Shown here: positions 1-10,740 of the stretch, in pieces | How positions within the stretch are numbered: the first letter of the stretch is position 1 | How the letters are laid out: every line of letters begins with the position of its first letter | Source of the DNA: Gracilariopsis chorda | Lineage: Eukaryota; Rhodophyta; Florideophyceae; Gracilariales; Gracilariaceae | Reading direction: 5' to 3' | Assembly (NCBI GenBank): GCA_003194525.1 | Contig: NBIV01000167.1 | Location: 62,001-126,000, forward strand | DNA length: 64,000 nucleotides | Program-made: the position numbers and the translations under genes | The notes under the pieces: model-generated | The model's database searches: none | What the model was told of the DNA's origin: nothing | What the model saw: the letters and a program-made list of their open reading frames with translations, nothing else

Positions 1-1
1 C

Positions 2-1117
2 GAAGCTCTTTTGGAACTCCGTAATAGAAGGAGTTCCCCCACTACGCCAGCTCCCTCAGGTGCCAGAACACCGGCAGCACCCGAAAGGAATGTTGCTCGC
101 GGACGGGGATCTTCAAGCGCAGCACGTCAGTCGGAGGCAGGTCTACTTACTGCAGGTCAGCCTACTGCAAGTCGACCTACTCAACGTCGACCTGCTGCAG
201 TTCGATCACCTGTTGCAGGTCGATCTACAGGAAGTCCATCAGGAGCATCAGCTTCTGGCGCATCTCCGCACGTTGCCGGTCCATATTTCCCAGGCCCTTT
301 TGTGCCAACAACAAGAACATATTTCGCCGGTTCATCAGGCGCAGGGCCATCCGGTGCGGGTCCATCCGGCGCAGGTCCATCTGGCGCAGCTTCTGGAGCA
401 GTTCCTGGGCCATCTCGACATGTTGCAGGTCCATATTTCACAGGTCCGAATGTCGCAAGTTCATCAGTCGCGGGGGCAGGCCCATCGCGCGCAAGACCAT
501 CTACAGGCGGCGCGGCACGACCTCCAGCCTCCCGCAAGCGAGCTGCGCCTGAGCCTGCGCCTGGGGCCGCAGGCCAACGGCAATCCAAGAAAAGCCGGAA
601 CTATGATTGCAGCAAGTGCAACCGCACATTCAACACCGTGCCGGAAGCCCGGGAGCACCAACGCAGCTGTCCACAAGTTCACAGATGCGCGTGTGGCTAT
701 AAAACCCCATTTGTGAAGGCGTTCTTCCGGCACTTCGCGAAGCATGAGGAAACGAAATGTCCTGAATGTGACCAAACTTTTTTCTCGAAGGAGGCTCTAT
801 ACAAACATATTGTATCACATCATAGGCCTCCGTCACAACCGCAAAGTTATACCTGCGGACAATGCGGAAGGACTTATGCAAGACAACACAGCTTGCATCA
901 TCATACTAAGCAAATGCACCCAGAAACGCTTCAGATGCCATTTGCTTGTCCAGATTGTTCTCGTACCTTTGTTTCAGAAAAAGCCTTGAGGACCCACACT
1001 ACCATGTCACATGGGAAACAAGAGAGGCCGAAATTTCAATGTGACATTTGTGGACGTGAATTCGACAGAAAGTTTAATCTGAAGAGACATAGGGCCTCTC
1101 ATAAAGATGGACAATAA
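2..1117 (+). CDS. C2H2 zinc-finger protein ZF1, 5' partial
   Basis: The frame is open to the window edge and has no Met before the finger domain, so the start lies outside the window or on an upstream exon. The N-terminal half (about 190 residues) is low complexity, rich in Gly, Ala, Pro and Ser with repeated SGAGP-like units. A basic stretch (RKRAAPEPAPG, then GQRQSKKSRN) follows, possibly a nuclear signal. The C-terminal part carries about six fingers: a C2HC-type CSKC finger, a degenerate CACG finger, then four regular C2H2 fingers starting CPEC, CGQC, CPDC and CDIC. Known role of the fold: nuclear nucleic-acid binding, usually transcriptional control. The target is unknown. A paralogue with a very similar finger domain and 3' flank lies at 62,994-63,761 on the same strand. 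It could be a host gene family or a gene carried by a large repeat; I cannot tell which. Confidence 0.8.
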   Translation, partial: EALLELRNRRSSPTTPAPSGARTPAAPERNVARGRGSSSAARQSEAGLLTAGQPTASRPTQRRPAAVRSPVAGRSTGSPSGASASGASPHVAGPYFPGPFVPTTRTYFAGSSGAGPSGAGPSGAGPSGAASGAVPGPSRHVAGPYFTGPNVASSSVAGAGPSRARPSTGGAARPPASRKRAAPEPAPGAAGQRQSKKSRNYDCSKCNRTFNTVPEAREHQRSCPQVHRCACGYKTPFVKAFFRHFAKHEETKCPECDQTFFSKEALYKHIVSHHRPPSQPQSYTCGQCGRTYARQHSLHHHTKQMHPETLQMPFACPDCSRTFVSEKALRTHTTMSHGKQERPKFQCDICGREFDRKFNLKRHRASHKDGQ

Positions 1118-1236
1118 CTATACCCGTTGTGAATGTGAAACAATACTTCCGAAAAACGAAGGATGTGAATCGCGGCATAGAGCAATTGCCAAGCCTTAAG
1201 TAGCGTTTAACAGCATAGATATTACATGATAGACTC
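1118..1236 (+). other. 3' flank shared with ZF2
   Basis: The sequence after the ZF1 stop (ctatacccgttgtgaatgtg onward) is closely similar to that after the ZF2 stop at 63,762 onward. The paralogy therefore extends beyond the coding region and covers the likely 3' UTR. The similarity includes the block ending in cgataaatccctt. Confidence 0.7.
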
Positions 1237-1620
1237 TGTAAACGATAAATCCCTTCAATCGAAAGTTGAAGCGAAAACAGACGCGATCACACACCGGCAC
1301 AGCTTCTCTTTTTCAACAGTAATAGAACAGACACTATCAAACGCCGGCACGGCTGCTCCTGTTGACGATTAAATCCTTAGCGGCTCCCGACACCGAACCG
1401 ACAGTACAAAAAGGCAATTGCAGTACAATAACGCACAAAAAGGGAAACAGTCCATCTAAATTCCATACCAGTGAGGAGGAGGGGAACTTTGGTGTTGGCA
1501 TTCGCTTTGTTCGGAGAGAGAACAGACACGATCCCACGCTGGCACGGCTTCTCCAACACAGCCCATTAATTTTTGAGCTCGTCTCGTGTTCGTCATGCAT
1601 CGGTATTTAGATTGTCTCGA
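1237..1620 (-). repeat. Repeat A, inverted copy of the array at 61.9-63.06 kb
   Basis: Reverse complement of the roughly 190-205-bp unit that is tandemly repeated upstream of ZF2. Recognisable shared pieces are the gtgccggcgtgtgatcgtgt-type motif, the accgacagtac/gtactgtcggt motif and a GAGGAGG-rich stretch. There is one full unit plus a partial one. It marks the outer end of the left duplication arm. Confidence 0.7.
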
Positions 1621-1881
1621 ATGAGTTCAAATGCTTTCAAGAGAAAGAAAATAACGGCATGCCCTTTCTTGTGTACCCCTTCTTCAGTTCACGCAGGAAC
1701 TCTCGCGAGCCGGTGAGAGTCACCGTGATAGTGGTGACGCAGCTCCACTTCATGTAATATATCGATTAGAGAGCCCAGCGCCGCAATCCGTAGCAGAAGA
1801 ACTCCCAATGCATCTTACACGTAGACAATACCAACCGTACCAAATGGTACGTGCGCTGTTTATAAGAAGTTGAAAGAAGCG

Positions 1882-2157
1882 ATGAGGGAGCCCATGAAGG
1901 GCAACACATGTGCTAATTCAGCACCGGCTTCACCATTGCCGACCTCCGTAGACCCGCCACTCTCGCACAGTGAGCTCCGTCGCTCCCTGCAGAAGCCCAT
2001 GCGCCGCTATGAGCGAGCCACCAAAGAAACCGGCAATGTGAGAGCAATGCTCCCCCTCGCAGAGCTTCTCAGAGACAATACCTACGACATCAACACACTT
2101 ACCCCCATATTTCCCTCACATCAGTCTGAAGGAAGATCTCTTTTTTCGGACTTTTGA
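1882..2157 (+). CDS. Conserved unknown ORF in duplication arm
   Basis: I do not recognise this family. An in-frame ATG opens a reading frame of about 90 codons. The frame is worth noting because its translation is preserved in the diverged copies: SHSELR, MRxYERA, LAELLRDxTYDIN and TPIFPxHQ recur in the copy on the minus strand at 61,283-61,552, and the LAELLRD part recurs at 54,939-55,150 on the plus strand. The right minus copy has a 1-nt shift near its start. There are no membrane segments or known motifs. It may be an exon of a gene carried by the duplicated unit, or chance survival of frame. Function unknown. Confidence 0.3.
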   Translation: MREPMKGNTCANSAPASPLPTSVDPPLSHSELRRSLQKPMRRYERATKETGNVRAMLPLAELLRDNTYDINTLTPIFPSHQSEGRSLFSDF

Positions 2158-2810
2158 GAACGACGATAATCAGATCTAGATGCTTGGAATTCCAGGGATC
2201 AGCAACCAAAGCAAACAACCAGCGATCAATAGCGAAATATTACGACTGTAGGGGAACTAGAGTAGCAGCATGACACTGGTACCGAGGAAGTGAGGTCCAA
2301 TTTCGATTGTGCCGCAGACGGCGGATTAATCTGGCATCGGCATGGAAGGACACCCCTTGAAAAGAGCTTAGGATATGCTTGGACCACAACAATCAACTGC
2401 GGCTTTCTGAAGGTCTATGATGTGCTGCAACACGCTGAAACTCTTGCAATTTACAAGCACCAATAAAGTGTGGTTTCACAAGGCTTCTCCGCGATTTATT
2501 CTCTGAAGTTTATCCGGGACTCGGTGTCCTTCGTATTGCGTTGTTATCTCCCAACTTTGTTTCTCGTTCTTAAGTACTGGCGGATTGTATGAAATGCGCT
2601 TGGAAGAGTGAGATTGTGTTCAGTAAGCGACTGAAAAAGTCAGTCTTCTCCTGGTATCACCGCATACGTCATTTTGCAGCCAAGTTCATTAGAGGGATGA
2701 AGTGTTTGTGCATCGATAAGATGAGTCTTGAGAAAGAATTTGTGCCATTTCTGCGACTGTTAAGTTTCCAGGAAGTATCGAAACGGAAAACCTGAATCAG
2801 GAAACCAAGG

Positions 2811-3024
2811 GCGTCTGTAACACAGAAGACAGCCTACAAGCCAAGTTACGCCTGATCACCGTGATCGGCCTGTAGCTTTCATGTTCACAGACAGTAGCTA
2901 GCTTGTAGCGTAGCCATAGAAATCTCTAGACCGCTACAAGATCTGTATAAAATGGGCGTCAGCCGACCTTGCCCTACATGTGGAGAAAGTCAGACTTCAT
3001 TCACCATCACTACGTTACAGCGTC
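2811..3024 (+). mobile_element. 204-bp TG...CA element, copy 1, with target duplication
   Basis: The element proper is 2816-3019 (204 bp). It begins TGTAACA and ends CGTTACA. It is bounded by the 5-bp direct repeat GCGTC (2811-2815 and 3020-3024). A TATA-like tgtataaaatg lies inside. The corresponding place on the right (60,645-60,649, gcggc) has no insert. TG/CA ends and a 5-bp duplication fit a solo LTR; the short inverted ends would also fit a small non-autonomous DNA element. No coding capacity. Confidence 0.8.
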
Positions 3025-3930
3025 CGTTAATAGCCCGAAGGCAGCGAAGTTGGGTCATATTAAACCCAAACCCAACGCTGACCGCCGTACGGATGGCAGC
3101 TGTACGCCTAATGGGAGATCTGGTTGAGAAAAGTTCATGGGGAGAAGAAGTTCGGTAGCAAGAGAACCGGACCACTTCAATATCAAACGTGTACTAGCAG
3201 AGACATTCAAGAATGTAGTTGGCTGCGCACCGACGATGGCATCAGTTGTTGCGTATCACTCGTTTTGCGTTGCGAAGGCATCTACTCAAGGATGTGACCA
3301 TCTTCAAAAAGCAGAGACCAAGACGAACTAACGGGATGAATGGAAAGGAAGAATCTGTGAGATACCGTTTGTAGCTGTTGGACGCCGTAGCCGATCAGCT
3401 TGGCGGCGGTGAGTTCAGGTCAACTCGGAAATCGATTCACAGTTATGTTCCATCGGGCATAGAAAACCAATCAGATGATGACAAGTGGGAACGTTGCCAT
3501 TCTGCCAACGTAACCCAACCAATAAAGCGGTTCCCTGCACATGCCCTTCAAAGTATCCGTTGTCAGATCGTTTAGTAGCCTCTCATGAAACTGCTGAACT
3601 GGTCACCTAGTTTGAACACCTGTGGGTTATCACCCAAATCGAAGAGCGATATGGCGTCGTTGATTTAAATGAATCAGCGATAGACATGAAGTGGCACAGA
3701 CACATTTCTATTAGATACTTGCATCTCAGCCTAGCCCGTTCTGGACATGTTAGCTCAATCCAACCCGCTTTGTGTATCGATCTGCACAATCCAGTTTATG
3801 ATAGACACCCCTTTAGACGTAGCCCAATGCAGAACCTCAGTATGCCACCAAGCATCATAATCATGGCGTTTACTGGTCAGATAAGTGTTGAAAAGCACAC
3901 GAATATGCGCTGTCTGGCAGGAATTGTTTC

Positions 3931-3935
3931 TATTC
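3931..3935. repeat. Target duplication of Gypsy1 (TATTC), left
   Basis: TATTC here and at 9110-9114 flanks Gypsy1. The uninterrupted site survives on the right arm as GAATA at 54,556-54,560 (reverse complement). Confidence 0.9.
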
Positions 3936-4277
3936 TGCTGTGGAGCCGAAGGAGGGAGGCGCTCAAGTTCAATCAGACACCTGCCGGTTCTTCTTTGATT
4001 TTACTGAACGTTCGGCGAGCCTTTTTATAGAGGTCTCGTGGCCTCTCCTACTACTTATGTGCTGAGTGCACCGCGAACTAACACGTACCCTAATGCTAGA
4101 CACGTACAACTACCATTATGTCAGCATCACAAGACGTACAATAATGCTAGACACGTACAACTACAATCATGTCACCATCACAGCGTCGGTTGCATTAGTC
4201 TGCAATGCAATGTGTCCATTGTCAGTTTGAGTTTCGATAGTGTCGGTTGCAGTTTCAGTCGACACGTCAGCACGACA
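3936..4277 (-). repeat. Gypsy1 3' LTR
   Basis: 342 bp, TG...CA. It differs from the other LTR at about four positions by eye (near 1 per cent), so the insertion is fairly recent. It contains a 51-bp tandem duplication starting at 4092 and 4143 (unit begins aatgctagacacgtacaac). Confidence 0.9.
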
Positions 4278-4290
4278 TCACCCCCCCAGG

Positions 4291-5397
4291 TCAATTTTTC
4301 TCAACGTTCTTTGCGCTACGGGTAGGACGGACCGACGTGCAGTATTGGCGAATGATTTTGACATCGTTAAAGTTTTGAATAGGTTCCGAGCTAGGTTCGA
4401 CGTCTTTCTTCTTCCACACAACGAAGTAACTCAATTTTCCACTCTTTTCGACACGACGATTACGGATCGTCTTGATTTCATAAGTGTTTTCTTCAAAAAC
4501 TGCATCGTCACCCTTCCGAGCGACAAGTTTGAGGTGGTCCGGGGGAACAGTTCTCTTCAAGGAACCCAATTCGTCTCGCAACACATGTGCGCCACCGCGG
4601 TTCTTCCGAACTACAGTAAATGGTCCTTCATAACTGGCGTCCCATTTAGATTCCTTAGTCACATCTCGCATCATTACCTTCGCTCCTCGAGGAAAAGCGT
4701 CTTCTTTGAGAATCCGGCGACCTTTGTTAAACAGCCTCGCGTCTTTATCCTTTGTACGCTTAACACGATCTGTGACCGCCGGGAACACGTTCTTGATGAC
4801 ATCGGTCTGATGCTTCTTCCATAATTGGAGACCCAACTTGGACTTCGTTTTCGTACGTCCGTAGCTCTCAAATCCGTTCATGACCCTCCCAAACATTAAC
4901 GAGAAAGGTGTTGATCCAGTCAGTGCTGCAATTTTGCAATTGTAGGCGAGCTGTACATATGGGACGTATTCTTCCCACCGGTGAGTAGCGCCATCTAGTT
5001 CTTTCAGAATCATGGTTTCTACAGTGCCGTTTACGCACTCGACTGCACCATTAGCCCGCGGGTTGTAAGGGGATATCGTGCGGTGATCAATTCCATTCAG
5101 CTTCGTGAGCTCCTCGATAAGTTCATTCACGAACTCAGATCCATTGTCCGCTTGGATTATCTTTGGCACCCAAAAAATGGAGAGTACTTCCCAGAGCGCG
5201 CGAGCGACGCTTTCCATTTTCTTGTTTCGAAGTGGGCGTAGTATGGCGAACTTTTTCATCATGCACACGATGGTTAGAAGAGTGTTGTGTCCACTGTCGG
5301 ACAACGGTAGGGATGTGATGAGGTCAACCGCGATGTGATCCCATGGCAGGTCGGCCACGATTGATCTCATTGGGTGAAATCCTCTCTTCTGGATGTT
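4291..5397 (-). pseudogene. Gypsy1 integrase core with C-terminal chromodomain
   Basis: The enzyme joins the cDNA to host chromatin. The N-terminal zinc site (HSFGH ... CIPC) lies upstream in the preceding open segment. Here the catalytic residues are visible: Asp in AVDLITSLP, Asp in QADNGSEF and Glu in GAVECVNG. The tail (YEIKTIRNRRVEKSGKL onward) resembles a chromodomain, which in chromoviruses guides integration to modified histones. The segment continues the same frame as RT, and only the TAA at 5398-5400 separates them. It ends 13 nt before the LTR. Confidence 0.85.
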
Positions 5398-7053
5398 TTA
5401 GCGAAGACATGGTATGCAGGATCCCGTTATCTCCTTAATGTCTTTTCGAATCGCTTCCCACCAATAGCCTTCGTGCCAGAGCTTATTAAACACTTCCACC
5501 TCTCCAAAGTGCCCGAATGAGTGGGCACGTTCGACAAGCGAGTGCCTTTCCCCCTCAGTGGCCGGCGACTTCTTGTCCCGTACCAGCTGTGAGACGGTTG
5601 AACTTGTGAGGATCACGCTGGGCATTTTTCTGCTTAATGCATCAGCTAGATCATTGTGAGGTCCCGGTAGGTGAACCACGTTAAAGTTGTACTGAATGAT
5701 GCGGTCGAACCACCTGGCCATCATCTTGTTGACAGTTCGCTGGGTGTGAAGGTATGTCAGCGCACGGTGGTCGGTGTAGAGTACAAATTTCCTTCCAGCC
5801 AGATAACATTTGAACTTCTCAAAGGCCCACACAATCGCTAACAGCTCTTTCTTCGTGACACCATAGTTCTTTTCGTAATTAGATAGTGATCTCGATGCGA
5901 ATGCGATAAAACGGAGGTTGTCTTCTTCGTCTTTCTGCCCAATCCAAGCACCGAGTCCATAGTCCGAAGCATCTGTACCCACTAAATAGTTCTTGTCATC
6001 ATTTGGGTACGCCAAGGTTGTGTTCTCAGCCATCTTCTTCCTTATCTCCACAAATGAGTCTTCCATTTCCGAAGTCCATTTGAGGGACCCTTTCCTCTTG
6101 CGAGCGGCATCTAGGGGTTTCGAAAGATGTGAGAAACGAGGAATGAATTGACGGTAGTAGTTAGCCGCCCCGAGAAAGCTCAAGAGCTGTTTGGCTGTCT
6201 GTGGGCGTTCCCAGCTGGTAATGGCTTCTACCTTGGCGGGGTCTTTCTGAATCCCATCCCCGTTGACAACGAACGCAAGTAGGTGTACCTCTTTCTGCCC
6301 GAAACGGCATTTGTCCATCCGGATTGGAATGTTCCACTGGGTGAGCTTCTCCACGGCTTGCTCGACGTGTTCGGCGTGGTCGGCCATGCAACTCGAAAAG
6401 ATGATAATGTCGTCAATATACACAGCGACATGTGGCACCTCTCCGAATATCTTGTCCATGAGCTGTTGGAATTTGGCAGACATTGTCTTGATTCCAAACG
6501 GTGCTGCACACATTCTGTAATGGGTGTCTCTCCACCTAAAAGCGACGAAATTCCTGTCTTCCTTGGGAATCGGGAAGCGAAAGTAACCATCTCTAATATC
6601 CAGCGTCGTAAAGACGGCATCTGGACCAGTTGCTGATCCGACAGAATCCAAGATGTCTTGCACACGCGGCAAGGGATAGTCCGAGTCTGGTAAGAGGGGA
6701 TTGAGACGGCGGAGGTCGATGCATGGTCGAACGTCAACCTTGTTCCCGTCACCGTCTTTCTTAGGTACGCTGAGGATTGGGAAGCAGTTGGCACACGCCG
6801 CCGGCGCTGGTTCAATCACCTTTGCTTTCAGCCACCTGCTGATTTCCGCGTGTACGCGTTCCTCGTCTTTCCGTGAGACAAAATTCACACGGCTCCATAT
6901 AGGTGAGGTATCCGTCGGATTTACGCGAAGCACGGCGAGTGGGTGGTTGCATCGGGCTGACAACGGAATCTGCTGGTTCCTCTCCAGGGCTTGTGCGACT
7001 GCATCCGATATGCTCTCCGACGTGTGAGACTGCTCCTTTGGTGCCTGGATAAA
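5398..7053 (-). pseudogene. Gypsy1 reverse transcriptase-RNase H and integrase zinc domain
   Basis: RT motifs in order: KKDGDGNKVDVRPCIDLRRL, TLDIRDGYF, APFGIKT and the catalytic YIDDIII. RNase H follows with Asp in GTDASDYG, Glu in KKELLAIVW, Asp in YTDHRAL and DALSR. The segment ends with the HHCC zinc finger of integrase. It is open from the TAA at 7054-7056 to the TAA at 5398-5400, without frameshifts. All catalytic residues that I can check are present, so only stop codons prevent expression. Confidence 0.9.
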
Positions 7054-7749
7054 TTATTGCACCGGGTCGGGCGTAGGTTGCTGTTCATCAGCAGCGATAT
7101 TAACTGCCTGCGGAATCCCATTGATGGCATAACCGAACGCTGAAAAGTGCGGCAGCACGATGATCATGTCACGCCTCGGCGGCATTTGCATCAATTCCGC
7201 TGTAACGACAACTGTTCTTGTTCCATTCCTTACGTTGACCTTCACTACTCCCTTGCGCTCCGACATCACTTTCCCACGACCGTCAAGGATGTTGCCCGTG
7301 ACCTCTTGGACGGGGATGCCATTATCCTGCACGAATTCCGTTGATATGAACGTTGAAGTAGCGCCAGAGTCCACCATGGCCCACCCATCAGCCCCATCGA
7401 TCAGAACTGGGGTGTACATGAGCTCGCTTGCATCATCCGGTGCGGCAGAGAGTGCGCTAACAGTCGGTTCCACCGGTTGCTCGCCTTCTGCTATCTCGGC
7501 TAACAGCTGTGCTTCTGGGTTGAACTCGTCGTATCCCAATAAAGCGCGAAGCTCCGCATCGTCTAGCACTTCCAGTGGCCGTTTGATTTGCAAATTAGCT
7601 GCTTGCGGATCCTTCTTTTCCGTCTTGTCGCACTTGTGGCCCGGCTTCCAAGGGTTCTTGCATCTGAAGCATTTCTTTTCTTTCCTGAGCTGCTCTCTGG
7701 TTGCTGCGTCAAGAGGCTTCTCGCTCTCATTAGGAGACTCCCCTGTTGT
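7054..7749 (-). pseudogene. Gypsy1 nucleocapsid knuckle and retropepsin
   Basis: In frame with Gag upstream and RT downstream. The first part carries the knuckle CFRCKNPWKPGHKC (C-X2-C-X7-H-X-C), an RNA-binding zinc site. The second carries the aspartic protease active site VDSGATSTF and later a hydrophobic strand around the FSAFGYAING region. It processes the Gag-Pol polyprotein in the particle. Bounded by TGA (7750-7752) and TAA (7054-7056). Confidence 0.85.
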
Positions 7750-8721
7750 TCACTGATGTTTCTCCGTAGGATGATTTGGTGAGTTGCAGTGTGAGCACCG
7801 TTTCTTCTTGCCGGTAGACTGTTTCTGCTTCTCGTTCTTTCCGGAGTCCGCGGTCTCTGGTCTGCGCCTGGCGGACCTAGAAGAGTCCAGCGTTATCGCA
7901 ATAGCGATTTCGTCTGCAATAGAGGCCGGAGGCGTTACTGTGTTGGTGCGCTTCCACATGTTCAATGTTGCTGCTCGAGCAACATACATTCGATCCTGCA
8001 ATACAGAGTCTAATCCTTCGATGTAAACGGCCACAAGAGTCTCATCATCATTACGGCGGCCAGTACGTGTCATGAGGCTAGTGAAACGGTCACTATACTC
8101 TTGAACAGACTCCGACGGCTTTTGCCTGATAGTCATGAGATCGCGGACGAGCTTTTCACGAATGGCCGGAGACTCGAAGTGATGGAGGAATCGAGAATGT
8201 AGATCTCCCCAATTGAGGTTTGATAGGTTTCCCTCAGCCCACTGCCTGTCGTAACCATTCAGGGTTGTAAGCAGCGCCAGAAACCACCTACTTCGTGGCA
8301 CCTCGTGGGCAGAAAGCAAAGCCTTTACCTTTCCCAAGAATTCAAATGGATTTTGGATTGCCATGGCTCCAGTTCCTCGAAATGACGGTAGAGTCGGAAT
8401 TCGATGAGTTGCCACGCGAGCCCCAGTTGAGTCGTCGCCATCTTTTCTAGTCGATCGCGATAGAGAGAGTATCGAGCGGGTTGTGTTGATCCGCCTGGTC
8501 ACTTTCTCAATGTGCTCCATGACATCAGCCCGTTCGCCTTCCAATTTCTTGAAACGGTCCTTGAATTTCTTAGCTTGGGTCGCGTCATAGTTCTCGACAT
8601 TGACCATAGCCATTTCATAATATTCCTCCTCAAGCTTCACATATGAGGCAGTCAAAGCATTCATATCTGCTTCTTGACGGCGCAAGAGGGCTTCCATCAC
8701 CGCTGACGAAGAGCCTTCCAT
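7750..8721 (-). pseudogene. Gypsy1 Gag (capsid)
   Basis: ATG at 8721, 46 nt after the 5' LTR. 323 codons to a TGA. An N-terminal coiled-coil-like region (charged, residues about 10-85) is followed by a retrotransposon Gag capsid domain (FLGKVKALL, RWFLALLTTL, WGDLHSRFLHHF, IRQKPSESVQEYSDRF). The C-terminal CSHC-type zinc residues continue past the stop into the next open segment. The capsid packages element RNA. The downstream frame is the same, so the Gag-Pol precursor was probably a single ORF in the active parent. Confidence 0.85.
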
Positions 8722-8767
8722 CGAAATTGCCCTACGAAAAGCAAAGTTGTTTTGTCGATTGAAAAAA

Positions 8768-9109
8768 TGCTGTGGAGCCGAAGGAGGGAGGCGCTCAAGT
8801 TCAATCAGACACCTGCCGGTTTTTCTTTGATTTTACTGAACGTTCGGCGAGCCTTTTTATAGAGGTCTCGTGGCCTCTCCTACTACTTATGTGCTGAGTG
8901 CACTGCGAACTAACACGTACCCTAATGCTAGACACGTACAACTACCATTATGTCAGCATCACAAGACGTACAATAATGCTAGACACGTACAACTACAATC
9001 ATGTCACCATCACAGCGTCGGTTGCATTAGTCTGCAATGCAATGTGTCCATTGTCAGTTTGAGTGTCGGTAGTGTCGGTTGCAGTTTCAGTCGACACGTC
9101 AGCACGACA
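8768..9109 (-). repeat. Gypsy1 5' LTR
   Basis: 342 bp, TG...CA. This is the promoter-bearing LTR for the minus-strand element. The 51-bp duplication is present here too (units about 8924 and 8975). Confidence 0.9.
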
Positions 9110-9978
9110 TATTCCACATATCAGAACAAATGGCAGCTAATCTTAGTTTACGTCTGTCCTACACGGAAGCGCTTGTTGAGATTGACTTCGATGTGACACT
9201 CTTATAGATGTTTAAACACAGGGGTTGTGCCTTCGCAGCAGGTTGTCCTCGCCAACTATCTCTTCATTCACTGATCTTGCCTTTTCCATGCTACATCGTC
9301 GGTTCCGTCCGATCTGCATTTCATACACTTACATACTATAGATTATTTTTGTCGGATCTGTGTCTATCATACTCCTCTCAGCTCTTCTACTAGTTCGTTT
9401 GGTGCCGGCCACAGATCAACTCTCTAATATCGTGAGGCAGTTCCGAGATTTTCTGTTCGTAACTTCATCAGCGACTATCGCACAATAATTGACAGCGAAA
9501 TTGGGAAGGACAAAAAGACATCTCCTGTCGTTGCGACTGGCATTCATTCATTATTTTTATACAAGAGACAGCTAGAATCTTCGAAGACCCAAACAAAACA
9601 TTTCTAAGCAAACATGTCTCTTCCTTGGATGAATTGAGGTAATCCAACAAAAAAACACCAGCTTTGTCTTGTTCTTGCAGCCTTCCTTGAGACTGAGTTT
9701 GAAAACTGAACGATTTATGTAGGCCCCTGAGTCTAAGAAAGACTATCTTACGAGACACATATCCAGAAAAGCCGGCAGATCGTAGTGCTTGCACATTTCC
9801 AAAGGCGGCATTCTGCTCAGAAGTTTAAGAGTATCCAGCACATTGAACAACATAGTATAATGGGGCATAACGTCACAAGACCTTCAAAGTATTTCTCTAC
9901 CAGTTGACAACTCTTACACGACTCTTCGCATACTGAGCAGGGAATTCCATAGTCTGGAGAGGCTGCATTCTCACTCCT

Positions 9979-10188
9979 TCATTTAAGATATTGCCAGAAA
10001 TGTGCTGCGATTTCAATTTGGTGGATCAGCTGAGTATATTTCTGGGATAAAGACCGCACTGACTGCCTACACTTTAAAGATGAGATAGGCATGTAATTAG
10101 ATATGTGGGTATGAGCAACGCTACAAAACCGTTTTCGCTCATTCACCAGAAAAGGTATTGCTACACAGATTGGTAGCGCGTAGGCCAC
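9979..10188 (-). CDS. Conserved unknown ORF in segment F, left copy
   Basis: About 69 codons from a GTG, no ATG. Unrecognised. The translation (for example HTHISNYMPISSLKCRQSVR) is almost the same as that of the right-arm copy on the plus strand at 53,479-53,694, with mostly conservative differences. Next to it, further shared frames include SRMPPLEMCKHY and NRKSRNCLTILES. Together they look like remnants of a multi-part gene carried by the duplicated unit, on the minus strand here and the plus strand on the right. No motif, no function assigned. Confidence 0.3.
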   Translation of the reverse strand: MAYALPICVAIPFLVNERKRFCSVAHTHISNYMPISSLKCRQSVRSLSQKYTQLIHQIEIAAHFWQYLK

Positions 10189-10740
10189 CTACAGTGCTAT
10201 AAAAGCGTAGTTGCCGGAGGCATTGTAGCGCCCGGTTTATCGTCGAAAATTCATCTATTCCCATTAAACCTTTTCATTTGACAACCACGCGTTTCCGTGA
10301 AAGTACAAAACTTCATTGATATTTTTGTTGTTTCATTTCACACGGTGGTAGGCCACCGCCAAAACATTCAAAGTTGAAGCTTTTGGGTGAGCACTGCTGG
10401 CAACCACTAATCAAAAGCCTACCCATAGGTAGTACCGACATATGTCGAAGGGCAGCCTCGAGCGGGTCGCGAAAGGCTGTTTATGTTCAAATAGCACGAC
10501 CGTTGCGACGATGGCGTATTTAGAGCGCCCATCTTCCAAGACTACAGGTAGATAACGTCGTCGTCTCGCTCTCGTAATTGACTTTTAACATCTTTTGACA
10601 CAAATCATATATACAATGGTAGGCATAAGAGGAAGCCAGTGAGGGAAGAACACTTGTGCGTGAGCGTTTCAAGTAGTTGAAAAGATGCGCACACTACAAT
10701 GCTCTTTGAAGGAAGTAATAGTTCAGCGAATGTATTAGCG

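Larger units (their letters stand above)
1621..3930. repeat. Left duplication arm, segments B-C-D-E
   Basis: This stretch has diverged copies on the right. Positions 1621-2257 match the reverse complement of 61,210-61,870. Positions 2035-2470 match 54,945-55,383 directly. Positions 2473-3590 match 60,308-61,204 directly. Positions 3545-3930 match the reverse complement of 54,565-54,943. Identity looks like roughly 85-90 per cent by eye. The left arm holds the order A-B-C-D-E uninterrupted apart from the 204-bp element. Position 2468-2472 (GTGTG) is the empty site of Gypsy3. Apart from one conserved reading frame at 1882-2157, no gene is recognised here. Confidence 0.75.
3936..9109 (-). mobile_element. 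Gypsy1, full-length Ty3/gypsy chromovirus
   Basis: A complete element on the minus strand with 342-bp LTRs, TSD TATTC, a G-run polypurine tract next to the 3' LTR (ccccccc on plus, 4281-4287), and gag-protease-RT-RNaseH-integrase in that order. The whole Gag-Pol is one reading frame broken only by three stop codons (7750-7752, 7054-7056, 5398-5400). Integrase comes after RNaseH, which is the Ty3/gypsy order, and its C-terminus has a chromodomain-like region, as in chromoviruses. No envelope gene is present. The leader between LTR and Gag ATG is only 46 nt, and I see no TGG-starting primer site in it. Confidence 0.92.

Noticed and set aside
181..588. Minus-strand Pro/Ala-rich frame opposite ZF1
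   Set aside because: Antisense of the GC-rich repeats.
60..716. Long plus-strand frame overlapping ZF1
   Set aside because: Produced by the repeats that encode the ZF1 N-terminus in another frame; no motif.
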